Source: DATGZX01 sp035296965
GTDB taxonomy: Bacteria; Planctomycetota; Planctomycetia; Gemmatales; Gemmataceae
Length of the DNA: 64,000 bases
Reading direction: 5' to 3'
NCBI GenBank assembly: GCA_035296965.1
Contig: DATGZX010000415.1
Coordinates: forward strand, 16,464-80,463
Below are positions 41,260 to 49,108 of this stretch, in pieces; the first letter of the stretch is position 1, and each line of letters begins with the position of its first letter. A program made the translations under genes and the position numbers. The notes beneath the pieces are model-generated. The model had not been told where the DNA came from. It saw only the letters and a program-made list of their open reading frames with translations, and did not search any database.

Positions 41260-43149
41260 ATGAATGCTGAGTGGGACCTTGTTTTCATGTCCGCGGTCAT
41301 CTTTCTGCCGACGCTGTTTGCGCTGATCTTGATGTTCTTCCCGCGCGGCAGCGAAGAGTGGATGCGCTGGTGGGCGCTGATGGGCACAGCCCTTACGCTC
41401 GTGGGCAGTCTGTGGATGTTCATCGGCTTCTATCAACAGGTCATTGATTTCAATAGCACCGAGCTGAACCGGGAGAAGATGACGCTGACCTATCGGGCAG
41501 ACGCGGCGGACCGTGCCCACGCCGGCGCGAAGGGAGAGGGATTAAGTGATTCCGATTGGGTCGCGCGTCGTCCCTGGATCAAGAAATTCAACATTGACTA
41601 TTACGTCGGCGTGGACGGCATCAGCATGTCGCTCCTGCTGCTGACCACGGTACTGACCTTTCTGGCAATGGTGGCAAGCTGGAAGATCGAGAAGTTCGTG
41701 CGTGGCTACCTCATGCTGTTCTTGCTGCTCGAGACCGGCATGATCGGGACGTTCCTGGCCCTTGATTTCTTCCTGTTCTATATCTTTTGGGAAATCATGC
41801 TGCTGCCGATGTATTTTCTCATCGGCGTCTGGGGTGGGCCGCGCCGCGAATATGCAGCCATCAAATTCTTCCTGTATACACTCCTGGGGAGCGTATTCAT
41901 TCTGATTGCCCTGCTTGGGTTCTACTTCACCGACGTTCGCGACTTCACGCCTCAAGCAGTCACGCATGCCGGCCCGACCAACTCGTTCGACATCATGGTG
42001 CTGCAAAAGGTCGGCAGTGCCGCGGCTGCCTTGAACAATGGCACCCTAACTCGCGAGGAAATCGCCCAGGACGCGCTGATCTCCAAGCTTTCCACTCTGA
42101 CTCTGGCAGATCGAGAAAAGCTCGATAACGGTACCTCCACGCAACGCACCGAGATGCGCAAGAAGTACGCCGGCGAGATCGACCGCAAGGAGCTTGAAGC
42201 CGCCGTCGCCAGGCTCAACCAGCCGTTCTTCAGCCAATCGTTCCAGTGGACGATGTTCCTGCTGCTGTTCATAGGCTTCGCGATCAAGGTGCCGGTCTTT
42301 CCCTTCCACACGTGGTTGCCTGATGCGCATGTCGAGGCGCCGACACCCATCAGCATGATCCTGGCCGGGGTGTTGCTGAAAATGGGCGGCTACGGCATCC
42401 TGCGCATCGCCTACCCGATTTGCCCGTGGGCCGCGCAAAACCTGGCTGCCTGGGTCGGCCTGTTCGGCCTGATCAATATCGTTTACGGCGCGTTTGCGGC
42501 CATGGCTCAAACTGATTTCAAAAGACTCGTGGCTTACAGCTCGATCAGCCACATGGGTTATGTCATCCTGGGCATTGCGGTCTGGTCGGCAGGCGACCGC
42601 GGCCAGTACTGGTCCTGGGGGATGAATGGGGCCATGTTCCAGATGATCGCCCACGGCATCACCTCTGCTGGCATGTTCTTTTTGGTGGGCGTGATCTACG
42701 ATCGGGCCCATCACCGCAACCTCGATAACTTCCGCGGCCTGTACGAACCGATGCCGCTCTACGGCGGCATCAGCGCGGTTATCTTCTTCGCGGCGATGGG
42801 GCTGCCCGGCATGTGCGGCTTCGTCGGCGAGTTCATGGTTGTACTTGCAACCTGGAATTTCAAACCGTGGAACTGGGAATACGGTGGGCCGGTGTTTTCG
42901 ATTCTTTCCGCGCTCACCGTCGTGATCACCGCGGCCTATATCCTCTGGACGCTGCAGCGCGTCTTCTTTGGCCAGAACCCTGCTTACAAGGGATTCCCGG
43001 ACATCGACCTGCGTGAGCTGTTGTGCATCGTGCCGCTTCTCGTTCTGGCCGTGCTTCTCGGCGTCGCCCCGAACTTGCTGCTGGCCTGGATGGAGCCGAG
43101 TGTGACCGGTCTCGTGAAGACCCTGATTCAGGTTTCCGCGCTGCCCTAG
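41260..43149 (+). CDS. nuoM: NADH-quinone oxidoreductase subunit M with a large internal insertion
   Basis: A 629-residue antiporter-like subunit of complex I; usual length is about 500. Conserved parts include YYVGVDGISMSLLLLTTVLT, FYIFWEIMLLPMYFLIGVWG, VFPFHTWLPDAHVEAPTPIS and DFKRLVAYSSISHMGYVILG. Two insertions account for the extra length: about 45 polar residues near 60-105, and about 85 highly charged residues at about 240-325 (KLSTLTLADREKLDNG, MRKKYAGEIDRKELEAAVAR) between transmembrane segments. The ATG at 41260 is preferred over a GTG three codons upstream. It begins 70 bases after nuoL. Confidence 0.95.
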   Translation: MNAEWDLVFMSAVIFLPTLFALILMFFPRGSEEWMRWWALMGTALTLVGSLWMFIGFYQQVIDFNSTELNREKMTLTYRADAADRAHAGAKGEGLSDSDWVARRPWIKKFNIDYYVGVDGISMSLLLLTTVLTFLAMVASWKIEKFVRGYLMLFLLLETGMIGTFLALDFFLFYIFWEIMLLPMYFLIGVWGGPRREYAAIKFFLYTLLGSVFILIALLGFYFTDVRDFTPQAVTHAGPTNSFDIMVLQKVGSAAAALNNGTLTREEIAQDALISKLSTLTLADREKLDNGTSTQRTEMRKKYAGEIDRKELEAAVARLNQPFFSQSFQWTMFLLLFIGFAIKVPVFPFHTWLPDAHVEAPTPISMILAGVLLKMGGYGILRIAYPICPWAAQNLAAWVGLFGLINIVYGAFAAMAQTDFKRLVAYSSISHMGYVILGIAVWSAGDRGQYWSWGMNGAMFQMIAHGITSAGMFFLVGVIYDRAHHRNLDNFRGLYEPMPLYGGISAVIFFAAMGLPGMCGFVGEFMVVLATWNFKPWNWEYGGPVFSILSALTVVITAAYILWTLQRVFFGQNPAYKGFPDIDLRELLCIVPLLVLAVLLGVAPNLLLAWMEPSVTGLVKTLIQVSALP

Positions 43150-43216
43150 GAGATGCTTCGGATCACTCTCTGTCCCGCAGCAAAGCTTGTGCGGGCTTGC
43201 TATCGAGATTTTCCTC

Positions 43217-44875
43217 ATGTCGATGCAGAACTGGATCATCGAGCTGCAAACGAGTCTTCTGCAGGACGCGTACGCGTTCTTGCCGGAACTGGTCGTTTGC
43301 GGCGGCATTGTTCTACTCCTGCTGCTTCGCCTGTTTACTGCATTCAATCGCCTTCACCTCGGTTCGGTGGCCTTGCTGGTCTCGCTCATGGCTCTGGGGT
43401 TCGCCGGTGAGCAGTGGTGGGACTTCACGCAGGGCAAGCCCGAGATGTTCTCCGGGATGCTCGCTTACGACAGACTGACGATCTTCCTGCGCCTGTTCCT
43501 GTTGGGCTTCACCGCGCTCGTGATATGGCTGACGCTCCTCACAGGTATCCCGGATCGGGAAGATTCGGCCGATTTTTATTGTCTCCTACTGGGAGCTGTC
43601 GTCGGCATGTCGTTGATGGCATCGGCCAACCACCTGCTGATGGTGTTCATCGGTGTGGAGATGGCCAGTTTGCCGAGTTATGCACTGGCCGGCTTCCTCA
43701 AGGGCCGCCGCCAGAGCAGCGAGGCTGCGCTCAAGTATGTGATTTATGGCGGCGGCGCGTCGGGCATCATGCTCTACGGGATCAGCTTGATCGCCGGCAA
43801 GTTTGGGACAGCCTATCTGCCCGATGTTGCGGTCGGCTACGGGGCTATCCTTAGTCATTCGTCTACGAGCGGGGCATTCGAGCCCATTCTGTTGCTGGGC
43901 ACCCTGTTCATCATGATTGGCATTGGATTCAAGTTGGCGGCCGTGCCCTTTCACTTCTGGTGTCCGGATGTTTTCGAGGGAGCCTCTGCCGAAGTTGCGG
44001 GTTTCCTTTCGGTCGCCTCGAAAGGGGCGGCACTGGCGCTCTTGGCCAGGTTTACCCTCGTACTGGCGGGCCTGAGCAGCGGCTTTCCCGATCCCAGCAC
44101 CTGGTTGAAGATGGCCCAGAGCATGGGGCCGATCATCGCGTTTTTCGCCGTGCTGACCGCGACGTTCGGCAACCTTGCCGCCTATCTGCAAACAAACCTG
44201 AAACGCCTTTTAGCCTATTCGACGATCGCCCACGCGGGCTACATGATGATGGGCTTGGCGACATTCACTCCCCAGGGAGCCTCCGCGGTCCTTTTTTATC
44301 TGGTGGTGTACCTCTTCATGAACCTCGGCGCTTTCGCGGTGGTTGCCTTCCTCCGCAATCAGACCGGCTCCGAGGACCTGCAGAGTTACCGCGGGCTCAT
44401 CCAGCGTTGCCCGGTGATGGTCGTCACAATGGCTTTCTTTCTGCTCAGCCTTCTGGGCATCCCACCCCTGGCAGGTTTTGCAGCCAAGTTTCAAATCTTC
44501 CGTGTGCTGTACGACGCCGGTCAGATTTATGCTGAAAAAGCGCCGAATATGAGCGTAATCATGTATTTTCTCCTGGTCCTCCTCGGCCTCAATACGGTCA
44601 TCAGCGTGGTGTATTACATCAAGGTCCTCAAGGTCATGATCCTGGATAAGCCTCTCGATGAAGTCGAAGGCCGAACCCCCGAACCCTTGGCCATTCCCGC
44701 GGCCGCGCAGATTTATGCAACCCTTCTTGCTCTGGTCGTCCTCGGACTTGGTATTGCTTGGGATCCGCTCGCAACGGTAAGCGAGGCTGGCGTCGACCGT
44801 TTCCGGCTTGTTCAAGAGGGACGTGCCGGGACCCTGCAAGACGCGCCCGTAATCCCGGTAGAAAGGGTTCGCTGA
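43217..44875 (+). CDS. nuoN: NADH-quinone oxidoreductase subunit N
   Basis: A 552-residue antiporter-like membrane subunit, the last complex I gene of the cluster. Key segments are FIGVEMASLPSYALAGFLKG, SSEAALKYVIYGGGASGIMLYG, VPFHFWCPDVFEGASAEVAG and LLAYSTIAHAGYMMMGLATF, each with the charged residues of the proton path. The ATG at 43217 is chosen from several in-frame options. Its TGA overlaps the ATG of the next gene (TGATG), so that small gene is coupled to it. Confidence 0.95.
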   Translation: MSMQNWIIELQTSLLQDAYAFLPELVVCGGIVLLLLLRLFTAFNRLHLGSVALLVSLMALGFAGEQWWDFTQGKPEMFSGMLAYDRLTIFLRLFLLGFTALVIWLTLLTGIPDREDSADFYCLLLGAVVGMSLMASANHLLMVFIGVEMASLPSYALAGFLKGRRQSSEAALKYVIYGGGASGIMLYGISLIAGKFGTAYLPDVAVGYGAILSHSSTSGAFEPILLLGTLFIMIGIGFKLAAVPFHFWCPDVFEGASAEVAGFLSVASKGAALALLARFTLVLAGLSSGFPDPSTWLKMAQSMGPIIAFFAVLTATFGNLAAYLQTNLKRLLAYSTIAHAGYMMMGLATFTPQGASAVLFYLVVYLFMNLGAFAVVAFLRNQTGSEDLQSYRGLIQRCPVMVVTMAFFLLSLLGIPPLAGFAAKFQIFRVLYDAGQIYAEKAPNMSVIMYFLLVLLGLNTVISVVYYIKVLKVMILDKPLDEVEGRTPEPLAIPAAAQIYATLLALVVLGLGIAWDPLATVSEAGVDRFRLVQEGRAGTLQDAPVIPVERVR

Positions 44876-45324
44876 TGATCGATGCCAAGACCCAGGAGCT
44901 ACTCGAAAACATTCTGCGCCGAGTAGGTCGGTCGTTGCTGCAGTACGTCAGCGAAGCCTTCCCCTGGACGACCGCCGAAGAGCAGGATGCATTAGCCCAG
45001 TTCCAGGTGCTGGCACGCGAGGAAGGCGAGGCCGCCGCGGCTATCGCCAAGTTTCTTGACCAGCAGGGATATGGCGTGCCCTACCTGGGGCCGTTCCCCA
45101 TGGCCTTCACGACGATCAACTATGTTTCGCTGGATTACCTTCTGCCTCTCCTGGTCGAAACGCAGCGGCAGGACCTAGAACAAATGCAGCGTGCCCTGGC
45201 CCAGGTGACGGATGCCCAAGCGCGGGAGCAGATCCTGAAGATCATCGACATGAGCCGACGCCACTTAACAACGCTGAAGGCGCTGGCAGCATCCCATCCC
45301 CAGGTTGCTTCAACCGTGCATTGA
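44875..45324 (+). CDS. Helical protein of unknown function, translationally coupled to nuoN
   Basis: A 149-residue soluble, mostly helical protein: TQELLENILRRVGRSLLQYV, then PWTTAEEQDALAQFQVLARE, AIAKFLDQQGYGVPYLGPFP and a long C-terminal helix. It has no signal peptide or metal-binding motif. The middle GPFPMAFTTINYVSLDYLLP stretch is probably a conserved core. It starts on the nuoN stop (TGATG) and its own stop overlaps the start region of tatD. The coupling suggests coordinated synthesis with complex I, perhaps an assembly or accessory factor, but this is inference from position only. Families were not recognised. Confidence 0.7.
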   Translation: MIDAKTQELLENILRRVGRSLLQYVSEAFPWTTAEEQDALAQFQVLAREEGEAAAAIAKFLDQQGYGVPYLGPFPMAFTTINYVSLDYLLPLLVETQRQDLEQMQRALAQVTDAQAREQILKIIDMSRRHLTTLKALAASHPQVASTVH

Positions 45325-45326
45325 AC

Positions 45327-46112
45327 GTGCTGCCGCAATTTATCGATACCCATGCCCACCTGGACGACGAACAATTCCACGCAGACCTCGCGGGCGTCGT
45401 GCAGCGTGCGGCCGATGCTGGAATTGTCTCGGTGATCACGATTGCGACGACGGCCCCTTCCAGCGCTGCATGTGTAAACCTTGCTGCTCGGTACGCTTCG
45501 TTGTTTGCTACCGTCGGCCTCCAGCCCAACCAACTTGCTCAGGAATTGCCTACCGCCTGGGACGAGGTTGTCGCACTGGTGACGCGCGAGCGCGTGTTCG
45601 GCGTGGGGGAAACCGGCCTCGACCGCCATTGGGACTACACGCCCTTTGCTCAGCAGGAAGACTTTTTCGCGCGGCACCTGCACCTGGCCCGGCAGCATCA
45701 GCTTCCAGTCGTGATCCATTGCCGGGAAGCGGAAGCGGATGTGCTGCGCATGCTGCGCGAAGATTTTGAGCGGCATGGGCCCGTACGCGGCGTCATGCAC
45801 TCGTTTACTGCCGATCTCGCGACGGCAGAAGCCTGTCTGGCAATGGGACTCCATATCTCGTTTGCCGGCATGGTTACGTACAAGAACGCTCAGAACTTGC
45901 GTGAGGTGGCCAGCCACATCCCCCTGGAGCGTCTGCTGATCGAAACCGACAGTCCCTACCTGGCACCGGTGCCGATGCGCGGCAAACGCGACGAGCCGGC
46001 CTTCGTCGTCCATACGGCGTCTTGTCTGGCAACTGTCAGGGGGGTCGAGCCGGCATTGATTGCCGAACACACGACACGGAACGCACGTTCACTATTCCAA
46101 CTGCCAAGCTAG
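45327..46112 (+). CDS. tatD: TatD family metal-dependent hydrolase
   Basis: A 261-residue amidohydrolase-fold nuclease. The metal ligands are in FIDTHAHLDD (His-x-His), VGETGLDRHW (Glu), VVIHCREAEADVLRML (His), VMHSFTADLATAEACL (His) and IETDSPYLAP (Asp), the full TatD pattern. Members are 3'-5' DNA exonucleases or YcfH-type hydrolases. The GTG at 45327 avoids overlap with the upstream gene; a TTG at 45321 is the alternative. It is the last gene of the nuo transcription unit. Confidence 0.92.
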   Translation: MLPQFIDTHAHLDDEQFHADLAGVVQRAADAGIVSVITIATTAPSSAACVNLAARYASLFATVGLQPNQLAQELPTAWDEVVALVTRERVFGVGETGLDRHWDYTPFAQQEDFFARHLHLARQHQLPVVIHCREAEADVLRMLREDFERHGPVRGVMHSFTADLATAEACLAMGLHISFAGMVTYKNAQNLREVASHIPLERLLIETDSPYLAPVPMRGKRDEPAFVVHTASCLATVRGVEPALIAEHTTRNARSLFQLPS

Positions 46113-46355
46113 TTCTCACATCACCAGCCGCCACGCGGTTTTTTCGGGCAGCAATTTCTAAAGAATGACCGGTTCGCAGCGAATACTCCTTCAGGCACAT
46201 GCTCTGTTACGCTTGAAAGATGAGTTTGAAGTTCCGGCTTCAGCCGGGAACTCCGCCTGAAGGTGCGAAAAGAACCCACCACAGGATGAATGACAGAGCG
46301 GTAAGGTGCTCTTGGCTTCGCGCGACTCGGACTGATCTGGGCAGGAGGAATTACG

Positions 46356-46871
46356 ATGGAAAACATGCACAGCACCGGGCATCTGCTTCGCAAGGTCGCA
46401 ATGATGTCACTCATCGGCTTCCTGGTCATCACGATGGCGGGGCCGGTATTCGCGCTCCTCGGCGTGATCCTACCATTCGCGGTCGTGGGTTTCCTCGTCT
46501 GGGCGGTTGTTCGGGGGATCATGCTCGGGCCCCTGGTCCTGGGAAGGATCATCGGCAATACAGCGAGGGCCGTTGGCCGGATGGTAGTTGCCCTACCGCT
46601 CTGGCTCGCACGACGAGTTCGGTCAGGAATAGGCCTGGTGGGTAGATTCGTGATGAGCGCTGCCGGAGTCATTTTCCCGGTCGCTGCCGGCGCCGCAGCC
46701 GGGGCGTTTCTGGGTATGCTTGGTGGTGAGCAATATCACGATGCCGACATGCGCGTTCCCGCGGGGGCCTTGATTGGGGCCAGCATCGGACTCATCGCCG
46801 CATTCTGGGGAAGCAAACCAGCGGCCAGCATCGCCAGGCCCGCTCACGAGACCCTGGAGCGTGCGGTCTGA
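46356..46871 (+). CDS. Small membrane protein with a glycine-zipper-like C-terminal region
   Basis: A 171-residue protein with a strong GGAGGAATTACG ribosome site. Two hydrophobic helices at about 15-55 (LIGFLVITMAGPVFALLGVI, PFAVVGFLVWAVVRGIML) are followed by an amphipathic basic stretch and a C-terminal helix pair rich in glycine and alanine (VAAGAAAGAFLGMLGG, PAGALIGASIGLIAAFWG), like glycine-zipper proteins. Function unknown. A hairpin, GTTCCGGCT / AGCCGGGAAC (46231-46251), lies in its upstream region. It is convergent with pyrE, the stops being 7 bases apart. Confidence 0.7.
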   Translation: MENMHSTGHLLRKVAMMSLIGFLVITMAGPVFALLGVILPFAVVGFLVWAVVRGIMLGPLVLGRIIGNTARAVGRMVVALPLWLARRVRSGIGLVGRFVMSAAGVIFPVAAGAAAGAFLGMLGGEQYHDADMRVPAGALIGASIGLIAAFWGSKPAASIARPAHETLERAV

Positions 46872-46878
46872 GAGTAAT

Positions 46879-47427
46879 TCAAGAGCCGATGCCAAAGTCC
46901 CGGATCGTGAAAATAGGCAGGTAGTTATACTTGTCCGCCAGGCGTTCGCGGGCCCCCTCGAGCCGATCCACGATGCAGCTGACGGCTACGACCTTCGCTC
47001 CCAGGTTTTCCACTTCCGCGATTGCCTGGGCCACAGAGCCGCCCTGCGTGAACACATCATCGATGACCACGACCCGGAAGCCAGCCTCAACGACACCCTC
47101 CACCCGTTGCTGGCTTCCGTGGTCTTTTGCCTGCTTGCGAACGAAGAACCCTTCTAGCTGCCGGCCATGCATGTGATAGTGCAGTCCGGCCGCCGTGGCC
47201 ATCGGGATCGCGCCGACTTCCAACCCGCCTATCGCCTGGATGTTCAGGTCCTTCGTCATCTCCCAGAGAATATCGCCCAGGAGCCAGATCGCTTCGGCGT
47301 TGAATAGCACTTTCTTGCTGTTGATGTAGTAGGTGCTCTCTTTCCCCGAAGCGAGCGTGAATCGTCCGAAGGACATTGCCCGCGTCTTGAACAACTCCAA
47401 AAGACGTGCTCGCGATGGATTGCTCAT
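46879..47427 (-). CDS. pyrE: Orotate phosphoribosyltransferase
   Basis: A 182-residue type I PRTase making orotidine 5'-monophosphate from orotate and PRPP in pyrimidine synthesis. Signatures are FTLASGKESTYYINSKKV, GGLEVGAIPMATAAGL, FFVRKQAKDHG and the PRPP motif VVVIDDVFTQGGS. The start has GGAG 7 bases upstream. It stands alone on the minus strand, convergent with a membrane-protein gene and divergent from the ExbB-like gene. Confidence 0.95.
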   Translation of the reverse strand: MSNPSRARLLELFKTRAMSFGRFTLASGKESTYYINSKKVLFNAEAIWLLGDILWEMTKDLNIQAIGGLEVGAIPMATAAGLHYHMHGRQLEGFFVRKQAKDHGSQQRVEGVVEAGFRVVVIDDVFTQGGSVAQAIAEVENLGAKVVAVSCIVDRLEGARERLADKYNYLPIFTIRDFGIGS

Positions 47428-47755
47428 GCCTATCTCCTTCCGTGCGCATCTCGCTGTGGCTTCGCCAATCTCGACAATCGACCAGCCTTCTTTAGCACCT
47501 GCGCGGCGCTAGGAGACCATGCAGGTCTCCCAGCCTAAGGAATCAGGGTAAGAATCAGCTCTGCATTCGACCACGTAAGATTAGGAAACCTAACTAAGCT
47601 GAGTAGCTGTCTTCTCCCAAGCTTCCCGATCTTTCCATTTCCGTCCTTTTGTGGGGTGTTCGGCTCGACCAGGCAGGCGAAATCGTTACAATCCGCCGAC
47701 TTCAACAGTCGATGTTCTAAGAGTCGGCTCCCATACTCGATTGAGGAAACTCCTC
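47428..47755. other. Divergent region between pyrE and the ExbB-like gene
   Basis: 328 bases without a gene. It contains a small hairpin GGAGACC / GGTCTCC (47512-47530) and a plausible promoter (47665-47692) for the plus-strand cluster. The pyrE promoter was not located. Confidence 0.5.
47665..47692 (+). promoter_or_regulatory. Possible sigma70-type promoter for the ExbB/ExbD-like cluster
   Basis: TCGACC (47665-47670, 4 of 6 with TTGACA) is separated by 16 bases from TACAAT (47687-47692, 5 of 6 with TATAAT). Transcription would begin about 57 bases before the ATG at 47756. Moderate match only. Confidence 0.35.
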
Positions 47756-49108
47756 ATGACCGCTCCTCAGCCATCGGCATTCAGCGAAGCTCGTAGTCGC
47801 CAGGAAAGCCGAGCCAAGACGACACTGGCCGCATTTGTTTTTGGATTGCCTCTGGCAGCAGGCATCCTCTGTCTGATTCATTTCGGACCCCTGCACGACA
47901 CGGTTGCCCGGCGCTATGTCAGCCATCCGGTGGAATGCGTCGAAGTGATCATGTTCTGTGCCGCGCTCGGCGCGTTGGGCGCAAAGCTCCTGCGTTACTT
48001 CACCGAGAGCCGCGCTTGCCGCATGACCGTCGTGCCTCCCTGGGATGGCAAAACAGTGGCGGTCTCCGCGGCGGCCAGGCTCCTGCCCGAACTTCAGAAG
48101 CTGCCCGCCCGACTGCAGAGCACCATCATGGTGCGAAGGGTTGCCTCCGTACTGGACTTCCTGTTCCGCCGTGGATCGGCGCTGGAACTGGACGACCAGC
48201 TCCGCTCCCTCGCGGACACCGAGGCCATGGCGATGGAAGGAAGCTACTCGCTCACGCGCTTCATCACTTGGGCCATTCCGATCCTGGGCTTCCTGGGAAC
48301 CGTGCTCGGCATCACTGGCGCGATATCCGGCGTCACACCTGAAGTGCTCGAGCACTCTCTCAGCACGGTGACCGACGGCCTGGCCCTGGCTTTCGACACC
48401 ACCGCACTTGCTCTCGGTTTGACCATGGTGACGATGTTCCTCAGCTTCATCGTGGAGCGGGCGGAACAAAGCGTCCTCGACAGCGTCGACCGCTATGCCG
48501 AGCGCGAACTGGCCCATCGCTTCGAGCGGGCAGGCACCGAGGAGAGCGAGTTCTTCGAAATGACGCGGCGGAATACGGCTATTCTCCTCGAGGCGGTCGA
48601 AAAGTTGGTGGAACGGCAAGCCGCCATGTGGGCCGATGCACTGCAAGAAGCTGAACGTCGGCGCTTGGAAGCCGAGCAACGCACTCAGGAACGCTTCACA
48701 GGCGCTCTAGAAGCCGTGCTGGAGAAGACACTCGAGACGCATGCTCGGCGGCTGGCGGAACTCGAAAAGAAGATGGCGGAAGAAGGCGGCGGAGTCGTCA
48801 CGCAACTGACCACCCTCGCCATGAACGTGCAGGCAACCGGAAAGGAACAGCAGGCCTCCCTGACGGAGGCTTCGCAGGCACTCGGCCGCCAGGTCGATGC
48901 GCTGGCCCGGTTGCAGGAGAGCGAGAAACATCTGCGCCGGCTCCAGGAAACGCTGAACCAAAACCTGGCCACGCTGGCGGGCGCCGGCACGTTCGAGCAG
49001 GCGCTACATAGCCTGACCGCGGCCGTTCACCTTCTCACGGCACGGGCCAGTGCCAACGCGGCCGGCGGCGGCACTCGACTTGGACCGCCACCGAGGGCAG
49101 CGGCATGA
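47756..49108 (+). CDS. MotA/TolQ/ExbB-family proton-channel protein with long coiled-coil tail
   Basis: A 450-residue membrane protein. Four hydrophobic segments lie at about 24-43, 64-80, 169-191 and 216-233; WAIPILGFLGTVLGITGAIS and the following TVTDGLALAFDTTALALGLT are the conserved MotA/TolQ/ExbB proton-channel helices. About 200 residues follow that are charged, helical and probably coiled-coil (QEAERRRLEAEQRTQERFTG), far longer than in ExbB or TolQ. It probably uses the proton gradient to move partner proteins in the periplasm. GAGGAA precedes the ATG. Its stop overlaps the next start (ATGA). Confidence 0.8.
   Translation: MTAPQPSAFSEARSRQESRAKTTLAAFVFGLPLAAGILCLIHFGPLHDTVARRYVSHPVECVEVIMFCAALGALGAKLLRYFTESRACRMTVVPPWDGKTVAVSAAARLLPELQKLPARLQSTIMVRRVASVLDFLFRRGSALELDDQLRSLADTEAMAMEGSYSLTRFITWAIPILGFLGTVLGITGAISGVTPEVLEHSLSTVTDGLALAFDTTALALGLTMVTMFLSFIVERAEQSVLDSVDRYAERELAHRFERAGTEESEFFEMTRRNTAILLEAVEKLVERQAAMWADALQEAERRRLEAEQRTQERFTGALEAVLEKTLETHARRLAELEKKMAEEGGGVVTQLTTLAMNVQATGKEQQASLTEASQALGRQVDALARLQESEKHLRRLQETLNQNLATLAGAGTFEQALHSLTAAVHLLTARASANAAGGGTRLGPPPRAAA

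Noticed and set aside
42046..43347. A 433-codon frame antisense to nuoM
   Set aside because: Rich in His, Gln and Asp as expected for the reverse frame of hydrophobic codons; nuoM is clearly the real gene.
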